Positions 16,413 to 24,308 of a stretch of 64,000 nt of DNA are shown in pieces (position 1 is the stretch's first letter; each line of letters opens with the position of its first letter). The stretch covers positions 62,001 to 126,000 of the forward strand of contig JAXMHA010000005.1 of assembly GCA_046347015.1 (NCBI GenBank). The letters run 5' to 3'. This stretch comes from Dokdonella_A sp046347015. GTDB taxonomy: Bacteria > Pseudomonadota > Gammaproteobacteria > Xanthomonadales > Rhodanobacteraceae. Under the pieces are notes generated by a model that saw only the letters and a list, made by a program, of their open reading frames with translations, was not told the DNA's origin and did not search any database. The position numbers and the translations under genes are program-made.

Positions 16413-17851
16413 CCCGGCACCACCCCCGGACTCCGGCGCCGCCGCGGCGCAGCGTGCGCGGGCGACTCCTGTACGCACTCGACACCAACGTGCTGATGCA
16501 CGATCCGACAGCCCTTTTCCGGTTCGAGGAACACGACGTATTCATCCCGATGACCGTGCTCGAGGAACTCGACGCGGCGAAAAAGGGAACCTCGGAAGTC
16601 GCGCGCAACGCCCGGCAGGTCAGCCGCTTCCTCAACGAACTGATCGAGCGCGGCAACGGCCGCCACATCGAGGAAGGACTCGATTTGATCCTGCCGAGCG
16701 GCGTGCAGCTCGGCCCCGCGCGCCGGACGGGCCGCCTGTATTTCCAGACGCATGCCACCGAGCCCGTGGATGGCGCAAGCGAACTCGAATCGCTGCCCGA
16801 CAACCGCATCCTCCGCGCCATCGTCGCGTTGCGCGGCCGGCAGCCACGGCGACCCGTCGTGTTGGTGTCGAAGGACATCAACCTGCGCATCAAGGCGACG
16901 ATCTACGGGATCGCCGCCGAAGACTACGAGAACGACCGCGCCCTCGACGATTTCAGCCTCCTCTATACCGGCGTCACCGAGCTGCCGGCCAACTTCTGGG
17001 ACCGGCATCCGGAAGTCCGCTCGTGGTCAGAACGCGGCCACACGTGGTACGAGGTCAAGCGCCGGCGGGAGGAAGACTGGCACCCCCACCAGGCGCTCCA
17101 TTTCGCCAGCGAGGACGATGTCGAGCTGCGAGTCATGCGGCTCGACGGTCCGCGCGCGGTGCTGCGGATCGTCGATGACTACCGCAGCGGTACGCACACG
17201 GTCTGGGGCATCTCGGCGCGCAACCGGGAGCAGAACTTTGCCCTCAACACGTTGATGGACCCGGATATCGATTTCATCACCTTGCTCGGCACCGCCGGCA
17301 CCGGCAAGACGCTGCTGGCGCTTGCTGCCGGCCTCGCGCAAGTGATGGACCAGCAGCGCTATCGCGAGATCATCATGACCCGCGCCACGGTGTCGGTCGG
17401 CGAGGACATCGGATTCCTGCCGGGCACCGAGGAGGAAAAGATGACGCCGTGGATGGGGGCGCTGACCGACAACCTCGAAGTGCTGACGAACCCGCAGGAA
17501 GGCGGCAGCTGGGGCCGCGCCGCGACCAACGATCTGCTCGCATCCCGCATCAAGATCCGCTCGATGAACTTCATGCGCGGCCGCACGTTCCTGAACCGCT
17601 TCGTCATCATCGACGAGGCCCAGAACCTGACGCCGAAGCAGGTGAAGACGCTGGTCACGCGGGCCGGCCCTGGCAGCAAGATGGTCTGCCTCGGCAACCT
17701 CGAGCAAATCGATACGCCCTACTTGACCGAGACCACGTCGGGCCTCACCTACGCGGTTGATCGGTTCAAGGACTGGCAGCACTCGGCGCACATCACGTTG
17801 CGCCGCGGTGAGCGTTCGCGGCTTGCGGACTACGCGTCGGAGAAGCTTTAG
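16409..17851 (+). CDS. PIN-PhoH fusion ATPase (PhoH2/YlaK type)
   Basis: A 480-residue protein with an N-terminal PIN ribonuclease domain (about 20-160; acidic residues in Y-A-L-D-T-N-V-L-M-H-D and L-P-D-N-R-I-L) and a C-terminal PhoH ATPase domain (about 250-480) with Walker A GTAGTGKTLLAL near residue 293, Walker B F-V-I-I-D-E-A-Q-N near 396, and the G-N-L-E-Q-I-D sensor. Homologues with this layout act as RNA helicase/ribonucleases. It begins with GTG overlapping the bcp stop (GTGA), so gcvR-bcp-phoH looks like a single coupled operon. Confidence 0.92.
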   Translation: MTRHHPRTPAPPRRSVRGRLLYALDTNVLMHDPTALFRFEEHDVFIPMTVLEELDAAKKGTSEVARNARQVSRFLNELIERGNGRHIEEGLDLILPSGVQLGPARRTGRLYFQTHATEPVDGASELESLPDNRILRAIVALRGRQPRRPVVLVSKDINLRIKATIYGIAAEDYENDRALDDFSLLYTGVTELPANFWDRHPEVRSWSERGHTWYEVKRRREEDWHPHQALHFASEDDVELRVMRLDGPRAVLRIVDDYRSGTHTVWGISARNREQNFALNTLMDPDIDFITLLGTAGTGKTLLALAAGLAQVMDQQRYREIIMTRATVSVGEDIGFLPGTEEEKMTPWMGALTDNLEVLTNPQEGGSWGRAATNDLLASRIKIRSMNFMRGRTFLNRFVIIDEAQNLTPKQVKTLVTRAGPGSKMVCLGNLEQIDTPYLTETTSGLTYAVDRFKDWQHSAHITLRRGERSRLADYASEKL

Positions 17852-17920
17852 AGGGCCCGGAACCTGCGATCTGCCGGCAGACCGACCGGTGACGCCTACG
17901 TGGGTTTGATCAGAGCACCC

Positions 17921-19114
17921 CTAGAACGGCATGACCCAAGTGGCCTCGAACTCCATGCGCCCGGCGTCGGGCGAACCGATGCGGGCCATCGGCAGGCCGA
18001 GGAAATACGGTGAAGATGCGTAACTCGCGACGACGCTCAGCCGTCCAGCCAGCCCGAAAGCGCGCGTCCACATGAGCGACAGCGTGTCGTCGGCGCGATC
18101 CTCCGCCAGCGCGTTGGCGAGGAGTTGCGAAGTCGGACGGGGCTGCTGGCTCGTGGTGTAACGGAACTGCAGGTCGCCGAGTGTCTTGTCGCGGACGGTG
18201 AAACCGGCGCCGTAGACGTTGAGGTCGCTCCATGCGAACACGGGGCTGGCGCCGTCGTTCAGCAGCGCAAGGAACTGCGGCGGCAAGGCCGAACTCGTGA
18301 ACGGCGGAATGGCGCCGTACATGACACGCTGCACGCCGGCATCGAGCGAGAACCGCGGCGACAGCGCATAGCTGAGGTCGAAGGTCGCGCTGGCCGGTAT
18401 GTCGAACTTCCCGGGATCCGAATAGACCCCGCGGTAGTTCGCAAAGGCGCTCATGTCGACGCGCGACTGGTAGGCGACGTGCCAGCGCAACCGGTCATTG
18501 ACGGCGTCGGACAAATCGATGCGCGCCCCGGCACCATAAGCCGTATCGCGGTTGTACCAGCTCATCGGCAGCAGGCCATCCTGCCACGGCGTCACGCCAA
18601 GTCCGAGGCTGGCAAACCGCTGGTAGGCAAGCACCGCGGTCACGCTCGCTTCTCCCGCTTGCCCGAACCGGCGGCTGAAAGTCGGCGACACGACCGTGCG
18701 CTCGAGGCCCGGCGATGCCGCGTCGATCACGCCGAGATGCGATGCTCCGCCGACGGTCGGCGACTCGCCGAAGCGCGCGCGTGCGATCGAGAACGAGAAC
18801 TGCCCCCCGGTGCTCGCGCCGGGCCCGAACGCCGATGGCGGCAGCAGCGTGCGCTGGTAGTTGCCGAGGACAGTCGGCGGAGCCGGGTCCGCGGGTTTCG
18901 CGGCCCATGAAAACTGGGGTGTAATGCTGGCCAGGGCATAATCGTGCCAGCGCCCGAGGGACGCTTCCGCTGGTTCGGGCCGCGAACTGGACCGGTCGGA
19001 CGCACGCGCCCCGGCCGTCCCGAGGTTTTCGACCGCGCAAACGGAAAGGGGGAGCGCCAGCAAAATGCTGAGCGCTCCCGCCAGTCTCCCTTTGATCGCT
19101 GTTGCCCGCTGCAT
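17921..19114 (-). CDS. FadL/OmpP1-like outer membrane beta-barrel protein
   Basis: A 397-residue protein with a signal peptide (about 1-29, ending S-V-C-A) and many alternating strands. Segments such as I-P-A-S-A-T-F-D-L-S-Y-A-L-S-P-R-F-S-L-D and F-A-W-S-D-L-N-V-Y-G-A-G resemble the FadL/OmpP1 family, which takes up hydrophobic compounds. It ends in W-V-M-P-F, with the terminal phenylalanine that is the beta-barrel assembly signal. The substrate is unknown. ATG 19114 gives the signal peptide. Confidence 0.72.
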   Translation of the reverse strand: MQRATAIKGRLAGALSILLALPLSVCAVENLGTAGARASDRSSSRPEPAEASLGRWHDYALASITPQFSWAAKPADPAPPTVLGNYQRTLLPPSAFGPGASTGGQFSFSIARARFGESPTVGGASHLGVIDAASPGLERTVVSPTFSRRFGQAGEASVTAVLAYQRFASLGLGVTPWQDGLLPMSWYNRDTAYGAGARIDLSDAVNDRLRWHVAYQSRVDMSAFANYRGVYSDPGKFDIPASATFDLSYALSPRFSLDAGVQRVMYGAIPPFTSSALPPQFLALLNDGASPVFAWSDLNVYGAGFTVRDKTLGDLQFRYTTSQQPRPTSQLLANALAEDRADDTLSLMWTRAFGLAGRLSVVASYASSPYFLGLPMARIGSPDAGRMEFEATWVMPF

Positions 19115-19284
19115 TGCCCTGTGCTGCGGTCCGGGTTGGAGTGCCTGATCCAAGCCGCGCCAATTTTGGGGAAAAAACAACGCGCGGTCAAGGGCTGAGG
19201 CATTGGAAATTCAGTGACGCCGCACACACTTGCACCGTGCAGCCCCATCCTCATCCACCGGTGCTGTCGTACAATTGCAACAAG

Positions 19285-20097
19285 ATGCCGGAAATCCTGC
19301 GCGCTTCCCCGCCCTGCGTCTTGACCATCGCCGGTTCCGATTCAGGCGGCGGCGCCGGCATCGAGGCCGATCAGGCGACCATTGCGGCATTCGGCCTCGG
19401 TACCCGCGTCGCACTCACGGCCGTCACCGCACAAAATTCGCGTGGCGTCACGTCCATCCAGGCGCTGCGTCCCGCCATGGTCGCGGCACAGATCGACGCC
19501 GTGCTCGATGATTTTCCGGTGCGTGCGATCAAGACCGGCATGCTGGCCAGCCCGGCGATCGTCCGCAGTGTCGCCGGGTGCCTCGCAACGCGACCCCGGC
19601 TGCCTTTCGTCCTCGACCCGGTCCTGGTCGCAACCAGCGGCGCGACGCTGGCGACCGGCGACCTTGCACCGGCGATCCTGCGCCACCTGCTACCCGGGGC
19701 CACGCTCATCACGCCGAACCTTCCGGAAGCGGCCCGCTTGCTCGGCATGCCCCGGATCGGGCGGTGCGGGATGCTCGCCGCGGCGACGGCGTTGCGCGGG
19801 CGCGGCGCGCGTGCGGTGCTGCTCAAGGGTGGCCACCTCGACGGTGACGTGATCGCCGACCTGCTGCTCGATGCAACCGGCGCAACCTGGTTCGAACATC
19901 ATCGCGTGGCCGGAAACGTGCACGGCACCGGCTGCACGTTGTCGGCGGCGATTGCCGCGGGACTGGCGCAAGGCGTCGCACTGCCGCGTGCCGTCGCCGG
20001 TGCGATCGCCTGGCTCCAGCAGGCGATTCGCCACCGCTATCGCGCCGGTCGCGGCAACCTCGCGTGGCTGCACCCCGGGACCATGACGCCGCAATAG
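19285..20097 (+). CDS. thiD: Hydroxymethylpyrimidine (phosphate) kinase ThiD
   Basis: ThiD phosphorylates HMP and HMP-phosphate for thiamine synthesis. The 270-residue protein has I-A-G-S-D-S-G-G-G-A-G-I-E-A-D, A-I-K-T-G-M-L, D-P-V-L-V-A-T-S-G, T-P-N-L-P-E-A and the ribokinase-type anion hole HGTGCTLSAAIAAG near residue 214. There is no TPP riboswitch upstream. A TACAAT box at 19270-19275 lies only ten bases before the ATG and no Shine-Dalgarno sequence is seen, so the mRNA could be leaderless. It is convergent with the isocitrate dehydrogenase gene, six bases away. Confidence 0.94.
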   Translation: MPEILRASPPCVLTIAGSDSGGGAGIEADQATIAAFGLGTRVALTAVTAQNSRGVTSIQALRPAMVAAQIDAVLDDFPVRAIKTGMLASPAIVRSVAGCLATRPRLPFVLDPVLVATSGATLATGDLAPAILRHLLPGATLITPNLPEAARLLGMPRIGRCGMLAAATALRGRGARAVLLKGGHLDGDVIADLLLDATGATWFEHHRVAGNVHGTGCTLSAAIAAGLAQGVALPRAVAGAIAWLQQAIRHRYRAGRGNLAWLHPGTMTPQ

Positions 20098-20103
20098 CGC
20101 GGT

Positions 20104-21114
20104 TCATCCACTCCGGATGCGTTCGACCACGGCGTCGCTGAGCGAGCGCGTCGTGCCCTGGCCGCCGAGGTCCGGGGTCACGCGATCGCGCGCAGCCAGC
20201 ACGCCGCGCACTGCCGATCGCAGCCGACCGGCGGCTTCAGCCTTCCCGAGCCAGTCCAGCATCAATCCGGCCGCGAGGATCAATGCGCACGGGTTCGCGA
20301 TCCCCTTGCCGGCGATGTCCGGCGCCGAACCGTGCACGGCCTCGAAGATAGCGATGCCGGCTCCCATGTTCGCGCCGGGTGCAAGGCCAAGACCCCCGAC
20401 CAACCCGGCGCACAGGTCGGAGATGATGTCGCCGAACAGGTTTGTCGTCACGATCACGTCGAACCGCTCCGGATGCATGACGAGTTGCATGCACGCGTTG
20501 TCGACGATCATTTCTTCGAACGCGATGTCCGGGTAGCTCCGCGCCACGTCGCGCGCCACATCGAGGAAGAGCCCGGACGCGGTCTTGATGATGTTCGCCT
20601 TGTGCACCGCCGTGACCTTGCGGCGGTGCTGGTGGCGCGCCAGCTCGAACGCATGGCGAACGATCCGTTCGCTGCCGCGGCGCGTGTTCCGGATCAGCGA
20701 AGTCGCGGTCTGCCCGTCCGCCGACAGCGTCTGGCCTTCGGTCAGGTACGCGCCTTCGGTGTTCTCGCGCACGGTGACGATGTCGATCCCGAAATAGCGC
20801 GAAGACGTGCCCGGGAAACTCAGCGCAGGGCGCACGTTCGCGTAGAGGTCGAAGCGTTTGCGCAGCTCGACGTTCAAAGACGCGTGCCCCCCACCGACCG
20901 GCGTCGTCAGGGGTCCCTTCAGGGCGACCCCGCATTCACGAATCGCCTCGAGGGACGCGGCGGGAAGAAGCTCGCCACCCGCTTTCCCGGCGCTTTCCCC
21001 GGCGGCCACGGTGCGGTACGCAAGCCCCGTGTCGAGCGCGTCGAGCACCCGCAGGGCCGCGTCCATGATCTCCGGGCCGATACCATCGCCCGCCAACACC
21101 GCGATCGTGTTCAT
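20104..21114 (-). CDS. NAD-dependent isocitrate dehydrogenase (IDH/IMDH family)
   Basis: A 336-residue beta-decarboxylating dehydrogenase. Motifs: A-G-D-G-I-G-P-E-I near the N-terminus, the isocitrate-site segment VRENTEGAYLTEGQ (about 115-128), H-K-A-N-I-I-K with the catalytic lysine, Y-P-D-I-A-F-E-E-M-I-V-D-N, and N-L-F-G-D-I-I-S-D-L. The form with N-T-E-G-A-Y fits the short NAD-type isocitrate dehydrogenases annotated in Xanthomonadaceae; 3-isopropylmalate or homoisocitrate dehydrogenase is the main alternative. There is no leucine operon around it, which favours isocitrate dehydrogenase. Confidence 0.85.
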   Translation of the reverse strand: MNTIAVLAGDGIGPEIMDAALRVLDALDTGLAYRTVAAGESAGKAGGELLPAASLEAIRECGVALKGPLTTPVGGGHASLNVELRKRFDLYANVRPALSFPGTSSRYFGIDIVTVRENTEGAYLTEGQTLSADGQTATSLIRNTRRGSERIVRHAFELARHQHRRKVTAVHKANIIKTASGLFLDVARDVARSYPDIAFEEMIVDNACMQLVMHPERFDVIVTTNLFGDIISDLCAGLVGGLGLAPGANMGAGIAIFEAVHGSAPDIAGKGIANPCALILAAGLMLDWLGKAEAAGRLRSAVRGVLAARDRVTPDLGGQGTTRSLSDAVVERIRSG

Positions 21115-21169
21115 GGGACTTGTTCCGCGACGGCTTGTCGCATCGCCGGAGGGCGCGCATTATCGTGCC

Positions 21170-22297
21170 ATGCGTTGCCGCGCCTCAATCGCAAGCGTGT
21201 TCTTCCGTTCAGCCACAGGCTTGCTGGCGGCCGCGGCGATCATCGGCATTCCGCCCGCCCGCGCCGGGGTTGCGATCGCGAACGTGCAACTCGCCGTGGC
21301 GCCCGCCCGGCTCGACATCTTCGGATCGGCAACATTGGGGTGTACGCCGCGGATCGACCGGATCGCAGTCGACGGCAGCGATGTCAGCGCAATCCTGCGA
21401 ACGGCCGAGACCGGCTGTCGGCCGGGTCCCTCCCATCCGTTCCACCTGACCTCGAACCTCGCACAAGCAACGGCCTTGCCGCAGCCGCTGCCACTCGGCG
21501 TCTACCGGATCCGCGTGTACGATTCGCCCTCGTCCGGCCTCAACCTGATCGCGTTCCGCGTCGTCGACACGACGCCCGTCGCCGACGCACCGCTGCCGGA
21601 GTCCGGGTTCTGGTGGTCGGTCAGTGCCGACGACGGGTCGCCCGCCGGTGCGGCGACCGGCGTGGGGATCGAGCGCCAGGGACAGGACCTTGCCGCCGAG
21701 CTATACGGATTCGACGACGCGGGGGCACCCACCTGGTTCTTCGGGAGCGGAACATTGCGTGGCCGCACGGCGCTCGTCCCGCTGGTCAAACTGGCCGGCG
21801 GCACGCCGCTGTTTCACGGGGGCGGGAGTGCGGTCCCGAATGCCACCGGCGGACCGCAACTCGACATCGTTTTCGATTCCCCCACCAGCGCGCACGCGTA
21901 CCTGGTCCGCACCGATCCTTCCGGCCGCGTCGACGTGCGATCGATGGCGATCGCGCGGACACCGTTCGCGGCAACGCCCCCAGGGCACACGTGGGCCGGC
22001 CGTTGGGTCATGGTCGGCAATGGCGACGTGCGGCCGGTACCGCAGGTGTTCGATTTCAGCGGCGTCGGCAGCGTCGACTCGGTGCGCTTCACGCTGTCGG
22101 ACGCGGCGGCCGACGCGACCCTGGATTGCCGCCTGGCCGAGGGCACGACGCGAGCGGACCTGTGCACGCTCTCGGTTGGCGCACTGCCGCTGGCGACTTT
22201 CGACAAGGTCGGGATCGACCACATGGCGGGAATCGCCGAGGACGGCAGCCGCGTCGAGCTGGTCCGTGTGCCGCACCGAACCGGACGCGGGGAATGA
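21170..22297 (+). CDS. Secreted protein of unknown function
   Basis: A 375-residue protein with a signal peptide (ending P-P-A-R-A, about residue 38). No domain is recognised with confidence. The central part holds W-x-x-S and Y-G-F-D-D-A-G-A-P-T-W-F-F-G-S-G (about 185-200), a pattern resembling the G-x-W-W-N-P...Y-D-x-x-G-x-P-x-W modules common in secreted proteins of Lysobacterales, and a possible second, weaker copy starts at W-A-G-R-W-V-M near residue 275. It has pairs of cysteines and is likely periplasmic or extracellular. It is divergent from the dehydrogenase, with about 55 bases between starts. Confidence 0.75.
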   Translation: MRCRASIASVFFRSATGLLAAAAIIGIPPARAGVAIANVQLAVAPARLDIFGSATLGCTPRIDRIAVDGSDVSAILRTAETGCRPGPSHPFHLTSNLAQATALPQPLPLGVYRIRVYDSPSSGLNLIAFRVVDTTPVADAPLPESGFWWSVSADDGSPAGAATGVGIERQGQDLAAELYGFDDAGAPTWFFGSGTLRGRTALVPLVKLAGGTPLFHGGGSAVPNATGGPQLDIVFDSPTSAHAYLVRTDPSGRVDVRSMAIARTPFAATPPGHTWAGRWVMVGNGDVRPVPQVFDFSGVGSVDSVRFTLSDAAADATLDCRLAEGTTRADLCTLSVGALPLATFDKVGIDHMAGIAEDGSRVELVRVPHRTGRGE

Positions 22298-22430
22298 ACG
22301 GCCCGTAACCGCGAGACGCACCCCTCGCCCTCCGGCTCGCCGGCCAGTGGCATCGGGAACCCCGTCACGCTATGGTGATCCAAGCGTGCGACACCGCCGG
22401 GCATCGCGACCGGCACTGCGGCAACCCACG

Positions 22431-24140
22431 ATGCGCGTCCTCCGCGGCTATTCACAACTGGCCATCGCATGCTGGTTCGGGCTGGCTTCAGCCGCCGAAC
22501 CGGCCTACAAGCTTCCCGACATCGGCAGTTCGGCGGCAACCGTGATGTCGCCGTCGGACCTGCACGACTACGGCGCGGAAATGCTGCGAGAGCTGCGCAG
22601 TTACGACATGGTGCTCGACGACCCCCTCGTCGCCGATTACCTCGGCGCGATCGGTTACCGCCTCGTGTCGATGAGCGACCGCCCGGAGCAGCCGTTCACG
22701 TTTTTCGTCGTGCGCGACAACACCATCAACGCGTTCGCGGCGCCCGGCGGTTTCGTCGCGGTGAACTCGGGCCTGATCGTCAACATGGACCGCGTCGACG
22801 AATTGGCTGCGGTGCTGGCGCACGAGATTTCGCACATCACCCAGCAGCACCTGCTGCGCGCATTCGAATCGCAGCAGAAGATGAGCATCCCGGTGATGCT
22901 GGCGATGCTCGGCATCATGATCGCTTCGGCCGGGCGCAGCGACGACACCGGACAGGCGGCAATCGTGACCGGGACCTCGATCCTGCAGCAGCACGCGATC
23001 AACTTCACCCGGCAGGACGAGGCCGAGGCCGACCGCGTCGGCATCCAGACCCTGGCCCGCGCCGGTTTCGACCCGAACGCGATGGCGGAAGCATTCCAGA
23101 CGCTGCAACGGATCACCCGCGTCAACAGCACAGAAATCCCCCCCTACCTGATCGACCACCCCGTCGACACGCTGCGCATCGCCGACGCCAAGGCACGCGC
23201 GGCGCAGCTCGGCTGCCCGGTCGCGCAACAGGTGCCGCCACCGGGTCCAGTGGCGCCCGCCCGCTCGGGTGCGCTCGACCTGTCGCTGCCACGCGACTAC
23301 TCGTTCCTGTCCGATGCCAACGCCCCGGATACGGGGTCGGGGACCGACGCCGCGACCACGCTGTCGGTTGCCGCGAAAGGACATGCCGGCGCGTTGCCGA
23401 CGGTCACCGTGGAAGCGTGTCGCGACCGCGATCCGGCGGCACAATCCTATTTCCTGCTGATGCGCGAGCGCACCCGCGTCCTGTCCTCGGACAATCCGTC
23501 GACGACGCTCGGCTACTACACCCGCAACCTGCATGACGACAAGGCGTTCAACACCCTCGCCAACCGGTACGGCCATGCCTTGGCGTTGTTGCGCTCGAAC
23601 CAGGCGCAATCCGCCATGGCGGAACTTGCGCCACTGGCCGCGCAGCACCCGGATTCCGCGGTGCTGCGGCTCGCGCTGGCCAAGGCCACTGCGCAATCCG
23701 GCGGACGCGATGTCGCCCGCCACGAGTACGAAAGCATTTACCGGGACTTTCCCGGCAACCGGGCCGTCGTGCTGATGTACGCCGACGCGCTGCTCGACGC
23801 CGGTGACGCCGCGGGAGCGCGGCGCGTGCAGGAAATCCTGCGACCGCTGCTCGATCGCAATCCCGCCGATCCCGACCTCCAGCAAAGCTTCGGGCGCGCC
23901 TGCGCGCTGGCCGGCGATACGGTGCGAGCGGCCGAAGCCTATGCCGAAGCCGCGTTCCTGAACGGCCATGCCGAGGATGCGCTGAACCAGCTGAAGCGCC
24001 TCGCCACCCGGCAGGACCTCGATTACTACCAGCGCTCCCGCATCGACGCGCGCATCGCCCAATTGACGCCGATCGTCCTCGAAGCGCGCAAGCGCGACAG
24101 CGACTCGCCACCCGATTCGCTGCTGCCGGCGTGGCACTGA
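22431..24140 (+). CDS. BepA-like M48 metalloprotease with TPR repeats
   Basis: A 569-residue periplasmic protein: signal peptide about 1-22, M48 peptidase domain about 40-260 with the zinc motif H-E-I-S-H near residue 130 and the third ligand in D-E-A-E-A-D, and a C-terminal TPR region (about 350-560). BepA degrades or rescues stalled outer membrane proteins such as LptD. The middle holds a Pro/Ala/Gly-rich insert (about 265-320). The domain order and length (E. coli BepA has 487) support the family; the exact orthology to BepA is inference. Confidence 0.9.
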   Translation: MRVLRGYSQLAIACWFGLASAAEPAYKLPDIGSSAATVMSPSDLHDYGAEMLRELRSYDMVLDDPLVADYLGAIGYRLVSMSDRPEQPFTFFVVRDNTINAFAAPGGFVAVNSGLIVNMDRVDELAAVLAHEISHITQQHLLRAFESQQKMSIPVMLAMLGIMIASAGRSDDTGQAAIVTGTSILQQHAINFTRQDEAEADRVGIQTLARAGFDPNAMAEAFQTLQRITRVNSTEIPPYLIDHPVDTLRIADAKARAAQLGCPVAQQVPPPGPVAPARSGALDLSLPRDYSFLSDANAPDTGSGTDAATTLSVAAKGHAGALPTVTVEACRDRDPAAQSYFLLMRERTRVLSSDNPSTTLGYYTRNLHDDKAFNTLANRYGHALALLRSNQAQSAMAELAPLAAQHPDSAVLRLALAKATAQSGGRDVARHEYESIYRDFPGNRAVVLMYADALLDAGDAAGARRVQEILRPLLDRNPADPDLQQSFGRACALAGDTVRAAEAYAEAAFLNGHAEDALNQLKRLATRQDLDYYQRSRIDARIAQLTPIVLEARKRDSDSPPDSLLPAWH

Positions 24141-24308
24141 CCCGCGCGGGCGCACGGCGGATCGCGGTTCCCGGACGCACGCTCCTTCGCGTTCCAGCCA
24201 TCATCGGAGACCTCGCGCGATACTGTGTCGGCAGGCGCAATCGACTGCCGGTGCACGGGCCATCATGATTCCGGCCGGAAGATCGCGGCGCACACCCCAA
24301 CTCGACCC

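Noticed and set aside
17870..17881. The palindrome TCTGCCGGCAGA as a terminator of phoH
   Set aside because: It has only six base pairs without a loop and no T run follows.
19200..19285. A TPP riboswitch upstream of thiD
   Set aside because: The gap is short and the conserved CUGAGA and related elements are absent.
20104..21114. Calling the dehydrogenase LeuB
   Set aside because: The N-T-E-G-A-Y-L segment and the lack of leuA/C/D neighbours fit NAD-isocitrate dehydrogenase better.
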